Below, piece by piece: positions 1 to 6,476 of a DNA stretch of 12,532 nucleotides (the stretch's first letter is position 1; every line of letters starts with the position of its first letter). Where the stretch lies: assembly GCA_964541895.1 (NCBI GenBank), contig CAZISM010000147.1, positions 1 to 12,532 on the forward strand, in the 5' to 3' direction. The position numbers and the translations under genes were made by a program. The notes below the pieces were generated by a model. It did no database searches. It had not been told where the DNA came from and saw only the letters and a program-made list of their open reading frames with translations. The DNA comes from CAZISM01 sp964541895 (GTDB taxonomy: Bacteria; Zhuqueibacterota; Zhuqueibacteria; Residuimicrobiales; Residuimicrobiaceae).

Positions 1-9
1 TTTGCTCAT
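1..9 (-). CDS. Possible start of the next operon gene (cut by window edge)
   Basis: On the minus strand an ATG at 9-7 overlaps the TGA stop of the ArsC/ProC-like frame (6-8) in the ATGA arrangement also seen at the small thioredoxin/arsM junction. Only three codons (Met-Ser-Lys) remain in the window. The arsM gene in this operon also begins Met-Ser-Lys, but three residues prove nothing. The upstream purine run AGGGG sits almost against the ATG, so a start here would rely on translational coupling. It is inferred from operon geometry only. Confidence 0.3.
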
Positions 10-1208
10 CCCCTGAGCTTTTGATAAAGAGCTGTGAGCCTGGTTTCCATCGCAGTTTTGATGGTTGATTCATCCTCGGCCATGGGCTTTACCGGAATGA
101 GATCGATAACCTGATCGGGTGTCAGGCCAGATGCAAAGTATGTTTGAACTGCTCCATTCAACATGGCAGGAATGCCGGCCTTTAATTCCTCTTCGGATAG
201 CCCAAAGCCTTTGCCGAGCTCAAAGAGCTTTTGCCACTGAAACCAGAAATAGGTAGGCCCCATAGCAATAATCATCGCGTACGCTTCTATCTTTTCTTCC
301 GTTACTCTGATACAATCGCCGACACTCGAAAATAATGACGACAGCTCTGCCTGTTCAACCGGCGAAAGGGATAAAGAAAAAGCACAGGGATTGTGGCCAT
401 GACCAATGCAGGTGGCTGCGTTGGGCAACCAGCGTGCGACGCGAGCAAAGCCGGCAAGCCCGCCAGTCAACTTTTCTATCGTGAACTTTGGCGCAAGAGA
501 GATGACTATCGCGTCTTTATTGAGAACATTCCTTACCGCATCCATACCAGAATTCATCGCCGGCGGATGAAGCGCCAGGAATACATAGTCCTGTTGTGCA
601 GCCTCTGCCGGGGTGTCAGCCATTGCAATACCGGGGTACTGGTTCTGCAATTGAATCGTTACTTCGGGGTTGATATCATAGACCACAATATGTTCCGGCA
701 GTCGGTCGGCCCGCTTGAAACCTTCCAGCAGGATGCGCGTCACTCTGCCCGCTCCAATAAAGCCCCATGATTTTGTCGACATGGTCATCTCCTTTATAAT
801 ATTTTTCTGATAGAGATGGAGGAATTTCATCCTGATCTCATCCCGAACGTTTCGGAATACACTCAAAATATACTCGTCGCTGCCTGAAGCGGAAGCGGGA
901 TCTGTAAATCCGATATGCAGTCTGGTCCTTACAGAACCGGTAAAAACCGGGCACGTTTCGTTGGCGTCATCACATACGGTTATCACGTAATCAAATGATT
1001 GGTTGAGAAATTGATCGACGTGCTTGGGGCGGTTACCGGAGAGGTCGATTCCCAATTCTGATATGACCTGGATCGCCTTTGGATGGACGATCTCTGCAGG
1101 AGCAGTTCCGGCTGAGAAAACTTGCAACCGAGAGTCGAATGATTTCAGCAAGCCCTCCGCCATCTGACTGCGGCAGGAGTTGCCGGTGCACAGAATGAGG
1201 ATTTTCAT
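6..1208 (-). CDS. arsC: ArsC arsenate reductase fused in frame to a ProC-like NAD(P)-binding oxidoreductase
   Basis: A 400-aa frame with two unrelated modules. Residues 1-137 are a low-molecular-weight-phosphatase-fold, thioredoxin-coupled arsenate reductase. The P-loop CTGNSCR starts at C7. C79 and C86 lie seven apart, like the second and third relay cysteines of the S. aureus pI258 enzyme, and D103 in a DPA motif fits the general acid. It would reduce As(V) to As(III) in the cytoplasm. Residues 143-400 resemble pyrroline-5-carboxylate reductase. There is a Rossmann loop GFIGAGRV (149-156) and a dimerisation-domain region around AMGPTYFWF, where ProC normally has a GSGPA-like motif. The substrate is unknown and the altered motif argues against plain proline synthesis. 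The join (136-142) is translated ribosome-binding-site sequence. The ProC-like part has its own AAAGGAG and ATG at 782-780, and a stop lies one base out of frame. So this may be two genes (794-1208 and 6-782) split by a 1-base error or mutation. It starts 16 nt after the CcdA-like gene. Confidence 0.85.
   Translation of the reverse strand: MKILILCTGNSCRSQMAEGLLKSFDSRLQVFSAGTAPAEIVHPKAIQVISELGIDLSGNRPKHVDQFLNQSFDYVITVCDDANETCPVFTGSVRTRLHIGFTDPASASGSDEYILSVFRNVRDEIRMKFLHLYQKNIIKEMTMSTKSWGFIGAGRVTRILLEGFKRADRLPEHIVVYDINPEVTIQLQNQYPGIAMADTPAEAAQQDYVFLALHPPAMNSGMDAVRNVLNKDAIVISLAPKFTIEKLTGGLAGFARVARWLPNAATCIGHGHNPCAFSLSLSPVEQAELSSLFSSVGDCIRVTEEKIEAYAMIIAMGPTYFWFQWQKLFELGKGFGLSEEELKAGIPAMLNGAVQTYFASGLTPDQVIDLIPVKPMAEDESTIKTAMETRLTALYQKLRG
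789..795 (-). promoter_or_regulatory. Internal ribosome-binding site for the ProC-like module
   Basis: The minus strand reads AAAGGAG, then a 6-nt spacer, then ATG at 782-780 (Met-Ser-Thr-Lys), immediately before the Rossmann motif. This is better placed than most ribosome-binding sites in the operon. It argues that the ProC-like part is, or recently was, started independently even though the ArsC frame now reads through it. Confidence 0.75.
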
Positions 1209-1224
1209 AAATATATTTTCCTTT

Positions 1225-1929
1225 TTAGTTCAGAAAGGCTGTAACCAGAAAATATACACCACCCAGCAACACAAGTACGCCGGCAACTTTTTTGACCATT
1301 CTTGTCGAACGTGAGTGGGAGCTCCAGTTCAGATAATTTTGCACCCATTGGCCGAGTCCGCCGGCCAGCGCGATCACTGAACAATGGCCGACGGCAAAGG
1401 CGAGAATCAATAGCAATGGTTTGAGCCAGCTGGTCTGGGCCAAGCTAAACACAATACCCAGCACCGGCGCCAGATACGCAAAGGTACATGGACCGAGTCC
1501 TATTCCAAATAGCAGGCCAAGGCTGAACGCTCCAAGATAACCGCCCTTTTGTGAACTGATCGCCGTGCCTCCCCAGTTCAGGGAGATGACATCGAGGAGG
1601 TACAAACCCATGACCAGGAAAATCACAGCCACCAGAATGTTGCCCCAGACCCCCACATCACCGATCAACCGCCCGAGCGATGCGGTGATAACACCCACAA
1701 GCGCAATAGTGATCAAAATGCCAAAGGCGAAGACCAGAGCCAATGAAAAGGAACTGCGTGTGCTTTTATTTTCGCAGCTTGTGATGTAGCCGATTATCAG
1801 GGGGATGCTGGAGAGATGGCATGGGCTGAGCAGGATGCTCAGAATGCCCCAAATCAGGGAAGCCAGCAAGGCCAATGAAAAACTGCCCGACAGTAAACCG
1901 CTGAGACAGCTAAATAAGGTATCGATCAC
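1225..1929 (-). CDS. CcdA/DsbD-type membrane thiol-disulfide transporter
   Basis: A 234-aa, very hydrophobic protein with about six to seven membrane spans. The two CcdA-family cysteines sit in matching contexts: C37 in LSPCHLSSIPLIIGY and C148 in GLGPCTFAYLAPVLG. This is the paired-cysteine internal repeat by which CcdA and the DsbD core carry electrons from cytoplasmic thioredoxin to extracytoplasmic thiol proteins. The start is GTG (1929-1927), overlapping the TGA of the upstream thioredoxin-like lipoprotein by four bases. There is only a weak Shine-Dalgarno, so translation is probably coupled and the two proteins are likely partners. CcdA usually serves cytochrome c maturation, but no cytochrome or heme gene is visible here. 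The arsenic setting suggests a dedicated reductant line. The family call is firm; the arsenic-specific role is inference. Confidence 0.88.
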   Translation of the reverse strand: MIDTLFSCLSGLLSGSFSLALLASLIWGILSILLSPCHLSSIPLIIGYITSCENKSTRSSFSLALVFAFGILITIALVGVITASLGRLIGDVGVWGNILVAVIFLVMGLYLLDVISLNWGGTAISSQKGGYLGAFSLGLLFGIGLGPCTFAYLAPVLGIVFSLAQTSWLKPLLLILAFAVGHCSVIALAGGLGQWVQNYLNWSSHSRSTRMVKKVAGVLVLLGGVYFLVTAFLN

Positions 1930-2342
1930 GATTCATTTTCCCGTTTGGCCGGTTTCAATCCATGCGACTGTAGCAGTGTGTCAATCTCGGTTTCGGGGAA
2001 AAATCCCTCGTGGCGCAAGATCTCTTTGCCAGTACTATCCAGAAATACCTGCGTGGGAATGAGGCGGATCTTGTACTCCTGGGCATACTTTTTCTGATCG
2101 GCTTTCCAGACGTCGTAAAATACCACTTTGATCTGATCGCCGTATTTTTCCTCAATGGCTTTCATCACCGGCTGCATGGCTTTGCAGGGGATGCAATTGA
2201 CCGATCCCAGTTCGATAAAGGTTATTTTTGCAGGCGGTTCGGATTTCTTTGAGCTGTCCGGCACGCTTTTATCCGAGCCGTTGCATGATGGCAGTACAAG
2301 CACGGACACAGCGAGGGCAAACTTTATAAAATTCCTTTTCAT
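1926..2342 (-). CDS. Thioredoxin-fold lipoprotein, extracytoplasmic (CIPC active site)
   Basis: A 138-aa protein. The N-terminus is basic, then hydrophobic, then LPSC with C20 as the probable lipidated cysteine (the proline at -2 makes it a non-canonical lipobox). A polar linker rich in Ser, Lys and Pro (21-38) leads to a thioredoxin fold with C50-I-P-C53, the typical VFYDVW strand and the cis-proline P96 in LIPTQVF. It should sit outside the inner membrane and act as a reductase or thiol exchanger fed by the CcdA-like protein, whose GTG start overlaps its stop codon. A clear GAGGA site lies 5 nt before the ATG. Its substrate is unknown; candidates are extracytoplasmic arsenicals or oxidised cysteines of the exporters. 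It resembles the TlpA/ResA-like and thioredoxin_9-like small lipoproteins; exact subfamily unsure. Confidence 0.87.
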   Translation of the reverse strand: MKRNFIKFALAVSVLVLPSCNGSDKSVPDSSKKSEPPAKITFIELGSVNCIPCKAMQPVMKAIEEKYGDQIKVVFYDVWKADQKKYAQEYKIRLIPTQVFLDSTGKEILRHEGFFPETEIDTLLQSHGLKPAKRENES

Positions 2343-2403
2343 GACAATCCTCAGTTTTATGATAGCGCTGCCGGTTTACGTGGCCGGAGTTTAGTGCGAA
2401 AAG

Positions 2404-3444
2404 TCAAAAAGACTGAAATTTGTGACGCAGCCGCAGCGCGACATTGACCAGGGCGATCAGAACCGGCACTTCCACCAGCGGGCCGATGACAGCCGCAAAG
2501 GCTTCGCCGCTGTTGATTCCAAATACGGCTATGGCGACGGCGATGGCCAGCTCGAAATTATTGCTGGCCGCGGTAAAAGATAGCGTGGTCGTTTGCCGGT
2601 AATCAGCACCGGCGCGCCAGCTCATATAGAACGAAACCAGAAACATGACCACAAAGTATATCATCAAAGGAATTGCTATGCGCAATACGTCCAGCGGCAA
2701 TTTTACAATATATTCACCTTTGAGGGTAAACATGATAAAAATAGTAAACAGCAGTGCGATCAAAGTAATGGGACTGATTCTGGGGATAAACCGGTCATGG
2801 TACCACTCTTTATCCCTGAGGCGAATCAACGCAAAACGGGTGCCCATACCGGCTACGAAGGGTATGCCCAGATAGATGAACACGCTTTTCGCAATCTCCG
2901 CAATGGTGATGTGCACCTCCATGCCTTTCAAGCCCAGCAGCGGCGGCAACAGGGTGATGAAAATCCACGCATAGAGCGAATAGAAAAAAACCTGAAAGAG
3001 CGAATTGAGCGCAACCAGACCGGCACAGTATTCTGTGTCCCCCTGGGCGAGCTCGTTCCAGACGATGACCATGGCGATACAGCGGGCCAGGCCGATGAGA
3101 ACAAGTCCGGTCATATACTCCGGATAGCCGCGGAGAAAGATGATCGCCAGCAGAAACATCAGCAGAGGACCCACCAGCCAGTTTTGTACCAGCGAAAGCG
3201 ACAGCACTTTCCAATGGCGAAACACTTTCGGCAACTCCTCATAGCGCACCTTGGCGAGCGGCGGATACATCATCAAAATTAATCCGATGGCGATTGGGAT
3301 GTTGGTGGTGCCTGACTTGAACCGATCCCAGAAGCCTGCCATGGCCGGATAAAGATATCCCAGCAGGACGCCGGCGAACATGGTCAGGAAAATCCATAAC
3401 GTCAGATATCGATCAACAAGCGATAATTTTTTCGCTGTTCCCAT
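2404..3444 (-). CDS. acr3: Acr3-family arsenite efflux permease
   Basis: A 346-aa integral membrane protein of normal Acr3 length with about ten hydrophobic spans. Family landmarks are visible: the IGLILMMYPPLAKVRYEEL segment (53-71), the essential cysteine in GLARCIAMVIVWNELA (C122), and the glutamate in the discontinuous helix AASNNFELAIAVA (E298). These match the Cys and Glu shown to matter in Corynebacterium and Alkaliphilus Acr3. It exports As(III) as arsenite/arsenous acid using the proton gradient, completing resistance after ArsC. A GGAGG site lies just before the ATG. Spacing is 78 nt to arsM upstream and 61 nt to the lipoprotein downstream, the loosest junctions seen in the operon apart from the gap. 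Nothing appears broken. Confidence 0.95.
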   Translation of the reverse strand: MGTAKKLSLVDRYLTLWIFLTMFAGVLLGYLYPAMAGFWDRFKSGTTNIPIAIGLILMMYPPLAKVRYEELPKVFRHWKVLSLSLVQNWLVGPLLMFLLAIIFLRGYPEYMTGLVLIGLARCIAMVIVWNELAQGDTEYCAGLVALNSLFQVFFYSLYAWIFITLLPPLLGLKGMEVHITIAEIAKSVFIYLGIPFVAGMGTRFALIRLRDKEWYHDRFIPRISPITLIALLFTIFIMFTLKGEYIVKLPLDVLRIAIPLMIYFVVMFLVSFYMSWRAGADYRQTTTLSFTAASNNFELAIAVAIAVFGINSGEAFAAVIGPLVEVPVLIALVNVALRLRHKFQSF

Positions 3445-3522
3445 CTTGCCTCCGATTAAAAGCCATTAAATGATGAATAGAATTGCCGCGATCTTGTCCT
3501 GAACCATAAATTCGTCCAGTAA

Positions 3523-4341
3523 TTATTTGCCGGGCTTTCTCGCCATTATCACAGCGGACAAGATATACTCTTCAAGGTTTCGGCCGGGCACCCAATCCTT
3601 GATAAAACTGCGACTTTCGTCCTTGGGTTTGATTTTTATGTCAATGAATCCCGCACGATCGAGCAATGATTCTATTTCACGGATCGATAGAGCACCTGCC
3701 GCGCATGCCGCGTAAAGATCGAGATTGCCTCGGATCTCCTGTGGAAGCTCGGCCGTGGCAACGACGTCCGAAATGGCAAGTCGCCCTTCCGGTTTCAGCA
3801 CGCGGAATGCCTCTGCAAAAACCGCCCCCTTGTCCGGAGACAGGTTGATCACGCAATTCGAGATGATCACATCAACTGTATCATTTGCGACGGGCAGCGC
3901 TTCGATCTCACCCAATCGGAAAGAGACATTTTGATACCCGTCCTGTGCAGCGTTGGCCCGGGCTTTTGCCACCATATCCGGCGTCATGTCAACACCTATA
4001 ACGCTCCCCGTCGGCCCGACCTGCTGTGCTGCGAGAAAACAATCGAAACCGGCGCCGCTGCCCAGGTCAAGCACCACCTCGCCCGGCTGGAGTGCTGCAA
4101 TGGCCTGCGGATTTCCGCAGCCGAGTCCGAGGTTTGATCCACTCGGAACGCTGCTCAATTCGGCCTCAGAATAACCCAGCTGTGCAGAGGTCTGCATATG
4201 GTCAGCAACCGGTGTATCCCCGCTGCAACAGGAAGGCGCGCATCCACAGCACGAACTATCCTGTTTCGCTGCATGGCCGTATCGCTTCCTGACGGCCTCG
4301 CGAATTTCTTCATCTGACCTTTTTATCATCTCTTTGCTCAT
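3523..4341 (-). CDS. arsM: ArsM arsenite S-adenosylmethionine methyltransferase
   Basis: A 272-aa class I methyltransferase. The SAM-binding motif VLDLGSGAGFDCF is at 90-102, followed by the acidic end of strand 2 in IGVDMTPDMV. The three arsenic-binding cysteines of the ArsM family are in their expected contexts: C75 in LGLGCGNP, C163 in ISNCVINLS and C213 in YAACAAGAL. It converts As(III) to methyl- and dimethyl-arsenicals in the cytoplasm. A cysteine cluster near the N-terminus (C31, C32, C34, C38, C39) matches the Cys-pair region of the family but is unusually dense. The ATG overlaps the TGA of the 77-aa thioredoxin-like gene by four bases, so the two are probably translated in step. That fits the need of ArsM-type reactions for a dithiol reductant. 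Confidence 0.96.
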   Translation of the reverse strand: MSKEMIKRSDEEIREAVRKRYGHAAKQDSSCCGCAPSCCSGDTPVADHMQTSAQLGYSEAELSSVPSGSNLGLGCGNPQAIAALQPGEVVLDLGSGAGFDCFLAAQQVGPTGSVIGVDMTPDMVAKARANAAQDGYQNVSFRLGEIEALPVANDTVDVIISNCVINLSPDKGAVFAEAFRVLKPEGRLAISDVVATAELPQEIRGNLDLYAACAAGALSIREIESLLDRAGFIDIKIKPKDESRSFIKDWVPGRNLEEYILSAVIMARKPGK

Positions 4342-4571
4342 CCTATCATTTTTTTTAGTTCTTCGATCCCGGGAACCCGGCCGTATACCTTGACGACACC
4401 ATCGACAGCCAGAGCCGGGGTCATCATCACGCGAAATTTTTTTATTTCATCAATCGTATTTACTTTTTCGACGGTATATTCGATGCCCAGCTCCTTCGCG
4501 GCCTGTTCCGCCATCTCCGTAAGCTTGTTGCATTTCGGGCATCCCATGCCGAGGATTTGAAGTTGTTTCAT
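4338..4571 (-). CDS. Small thioredoxin-like protein, redox-active disulfide protein 2 type (CPKC)
   Basis: A 77-aa cytoplasmic protein without a signal peptide. The active site C11-P-K-C14 follows the first strand (LQILGMG), and T51-P52 supplies the cis-proline loop (MMTPALAVDGVV). The length and pattern match the minimal thioredoxin/glutaredoxin-like family often found next to DUF318 permeases. It probably passes electrons to ArsM, ArsC or the permease; the true partner is not shown by sequence. A GGAG site lies about 8 nt before the ATG, 18 nt after the permease stop. Its TGA overlaps the arsM start, which favours arsM as the functional partner. Confidence 0.92.
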   Translation of the reverse strand: MKQLQILGMGCPKCNKLTEMAEQAAKELGIEYTVEKVNTIDEIKKFRVMMTPALAVDGVVKVYGRVPGIEELKKMIG

Positions 4572-4589
4572 ATTTGTTTCTCCACTGTT

Positions 4590-5888
4590 TTAGAAAATCA
4601 GTCCAAACAACAGGCCGGTCATTGTGGCCATGACCACCACGAGTGAAATAAAAACGACAGTTTTTTTGGTTCCCAAAACGGACCGCAATACCAGCATGCT
4701 TGGCAACGAAAGCGCCGGCCCCGCCAGCAGCAGCGCCAGTGCAGGACCTTTGCCCATACCGCTGCCAATTAGTCCCTGAAGGATGGGGACCTCGGTCAAG
4801 GTAGCGAAATACATAAAGGCGCCGGCGAGAGCTGCGAAGAAATTGGCAAAAAGTGAATTACCGCCAACGGCCGTGCTGACCCAGTCCGAAGGAATCACCC
4901 CTTCCTGTCCGACTCTGCCAAGAAGCATTCCGGAGATGAATACGCCGATCAACAGAAGCGGCAATATTTTTTTGGCAAAATCCCATGTAGAGGCGAACCA
5001 GTCGCCTGCTTCGCCTTTATCGACAGCGGTAATGACAGCGAGCCCGATGGAACCAGCAGCGAAAAGCAGGACCGGTTCGGCAGGAGTAAAGAGCTTTAAT
5101 AGAATCACGGGCAACGCTGCCAGCGAAAGGCGAAGCCAGCTCATCCCGAACCATAGCCCCAAAACGATCGCGAGTCCAAGAGCGCTTGCCCCGGTCAGGT
5201 ACCATTTGATGGAGTACATCGAGTCCCAGAATCCACCAGCATCCGTGGGCTTGCCCCAGTTGGCGAAAACAAGGATGGCAATCATGAGGAAAAAGTATAT
5301 GATGGTCTGCCAAAGCGGTCGCCCTGCTTTTGTTTCATCCAATAGTACAGGTCCGTCTGAGGCCTCTCTTTTTTCCTGCCTGAATATCCAGTGCATCAGG
5401 AGACCAATTACGACGCTGAACACTATAGCGCCGACTGCGCGGGCTATACCGATTTCCACGCCCAGCACCCTTGCAGTGAGGATGATAGCCAACACGTTGA
5501 TGGCAGGCCCGGAATAAAGAAATGCCGTTGCCGGCCCAAGGCCGGCTCCCATTGTATAGATCCCGGAAAAGAGCGGCAGCACGGTGCAGGAACAAACGGC
5601 AAGTATGGTTCCCGATACGGAAGCAACTCCGTAGGCAAGCGCTTTGTTGGCGCGGGGGCCAAGATATCTCATCACGGATTCCTGGCTGATGAACACGCCG
5701 ATAGCACCGGCAATGAAGAAAGCGGGAATGAGACACAACAGAACATGTTCACGGGCGTACCATTTGACAAGATAGAACGCCTCCATGACGGCATTGTCGA
5801 ACCGTTTCGTGCCGATGGGCAAATAATAAAGAAAGATAAAGACTCCGATAATCCAGAGCAGTGATTTGTATTCCTTCTTCCAGTCCAT
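4590..5888 (-). CDS. arsP: ArsP-family (DUF318/UPF0718) permease
   Basis: A 432-aa polytopic membrane protein. It shows the family signature of a CSC motif (C99-S-C101, in LAVCSCTVLPLFSGIYTMGA) followed by GPATAFLYSGPAINVLA (118-134). A second, related copy, GPALALLLAGPALSLPSM, lies at 381-398, so the protein has two homologous halves joined by a charged cytoplasmic loop (170-190). Members of this family export trivalent organoarsenicals such as methylarsenite (Campylobacter ArsP). With ArsM in the same operon, export of methylated products is the natural reading, although other DUF318 members are linked to arsenite or other metals. It is longer than Campylobacter ArsP, as is common for operonic relatives. 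An AAAGGA site lies about 11 nt before the ATG. The 5' side runs into an assembly gap 27 nt upstream. Confidence 0.88.
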   Translation of the reverse strand: MDWKKEYKSLLWIIGVFIFLYYLPIGTKRFDNAVMEAFYLVKWYAREHVLLCLIPAFFIAGAIGVFISQESVMRYLGPRANKALAYGVASVSGTILAVCSCTVLPLFSGIYTMGAGLGPATAFLYSGPAINVLAIILTARVLGVEIGIARAVGAIVFSVVIGLLMHWIFRQEKREASDGPVLLDETKAGRPLWQTIIYFFLMIAILVFANWGKPTDAGGFWDSMYSIKWYLTGASALGLAIVLGLWFGMSWLRLSLAALPVILLKLFTPAEPVLLFAAGSIGLAVITAVDKGEAGDWFASTWDFAKKILPLLLIGVFISGMLLGRVGQEGVIPSDWVSTAVGGNSLFANFFAALAGAFMYFATLTEVPILQGLIGSGMGKGPALALLLAGPALSLPSMLVLRSVLGTKKTVVFISLVVVMATMTGLLFGLIF

Positions 5889-5915
5889 TATATTCGATAT
5901 CCTTTCGAAGCGATG

Positions 5916-6015
5916 NNNNNNNNNNNNNNNNNNNNNNNNNNNNNNNNNNNNNNNNNNNNNNNNNNNNNNNNNNNNNNNNNNNNNNNNNNNNNNNNNNNNN
6001 NNNNNNNNNNNNNNN
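5916..6015. other. Assembly gap (100 N) inside the ars operon
   Basis: Exactly 100 N, the conventional placeholder for a gap of unknown length, lies between the arsR stop (6059) and the permease start (5888). Both flanking genes are complete, so the gap is intergenic as drawn. It could still hide a whole gene. Confidence 0.97.
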
Positions 6016-6058
6016 AATAAAAACTATCGTAATGAAATTCGGTCCTGCCTATCACGCC

Positions 6059-6406
6059 TCACTTTCCAGTGCCGCAAATAGTAGAGCGATCAACGAATCG
6101 AACTTTATTTTTATCTCCGGAGACTATAGGATCTTCGTCAAGACGCTTTGAGATAACCGGCCACAACTCGGCAAAGAACGGTTCGGGATTTACATTCATT
6201 CGATAATTTATCCACTTGCCGTCCTTTTCGTCTTTGATGAGGCCGGCATTTTTCAGGACGTTGAGGTGCGAAGATATGGTCGATGTTGCCAGTCCGATCA
6301 CCTCTGTTATTTCGCAGACGCAGAGGTCTCTTATTTCCAGTATTTTCAGGATGCGTAATCGCCCGTGATCCGAAATGGCTTTAATAATGTCGATTGGTTC
6401 TGCCAT
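6059..6406 (-). CDS. arsR: ArsR/SmtB-family arsenic-responsive repressor
   Basis: A 115-aa winged-helix regulator, first gene of the operon. The metalloid-sensing motif D-L-C29-V-C31-E matches the ELCVCDL motif of plasmid R773 ArsR, but the third cysteine of that site (C37 in R773) is absent. An extra cysteine, C111, sits near the C-terminus. The recognition helix region is TSTISSHLNVLKNAGL (41-56), followed by the wing KDGKWINYRM. It should bind the palindrome just upstream of its own gene and release on As(III) or methylarsenite. An AAGAGG site lies 5 nt before the ATG (6412-6417). Family assignment is firm; ligand preference is inferred from the cysteine motif and neighbours. Confidence 0.96.
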   Translation of the reverse strand: MAEPIDIIKAISDHGRLRILKILEIRDLCVCEITEVIGLATSTISSHLNVLKNAGLIKDEKDGKWINYRMNVNPEPFFAELWPVISKRLDEDPIVSGDKNKVRFVDRSTICGTGK

Positions 6407-6419
6407 AGCAGCCTCTTTT

Positions 6420-6441
6420 CATTTCTATATTTTTAGAAATG
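6420..6441. promoter_or_regulatory. Probable ArsR operator (perfect 8-bp inverted repeat, 6-bp spacer)
   Basis: The arms are CATTTCTA (6420-6427) and TAGAAATG (6434-6441), exact reverse complements, separated by an AT-only spacer. The element lies 14-35 bp upstream of the arsR start codon. A 22-bp AT-rich dyad in this position is the usual ArsR/SmtB arrangement for autorepression of the whole operon. It also overlaps the proposed -10 element. Confidence 0.75.
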
Positions 6442-6466
6442 TAATATTGTTTAGCCATATATGCAA
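6438..6466 (-). promoter_or_regulatory. Candidate sigma70-like promoter of the ars operon
   Basis: Reading the minus strand, TTGCAT (6461-6466) is followed after 17 bp by TACATT (6438-6443). The -10 matches four of six consensus bases, the -35 only three. The -10 overlaps one operator arm, so bound ArsR would block RNA polymerase. The hexamers are weak and other registers in this AT-rich stretch are possible. Confidence 0.4.
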
Positions 6467-6476
6467 GAGCTTTTTT

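Noticed and set aside
2372..2388. CCGG...CCGG possible hairpin between acr3 and the lipoprotein gene
   Set aside because: Only four-base arms pair and there is no T run, so it does not qualify as a terminator.
2593..3282. Plus-strand frame of 229 codons across acr3
   Set aside because: It is very rich in Gln, His and Arg, typical of antisense to a membrane-protein gene; Acr3 on the minus strand is unambiguous.
4783..5517. Plus-strand frame of 244 codons across the permease
   Set aside because: Antisense shadow of a conserved permease; no signal, domain or ribosome-binding site.
6375..6476. Upstream part of the plus-strand membrane frame as genuine N-terminal coding
   Set aside because: It runs antisense to the arsR start and through the operator, with AT-rich non-coding character; the apparent ATGs have no ribosome-binding site.
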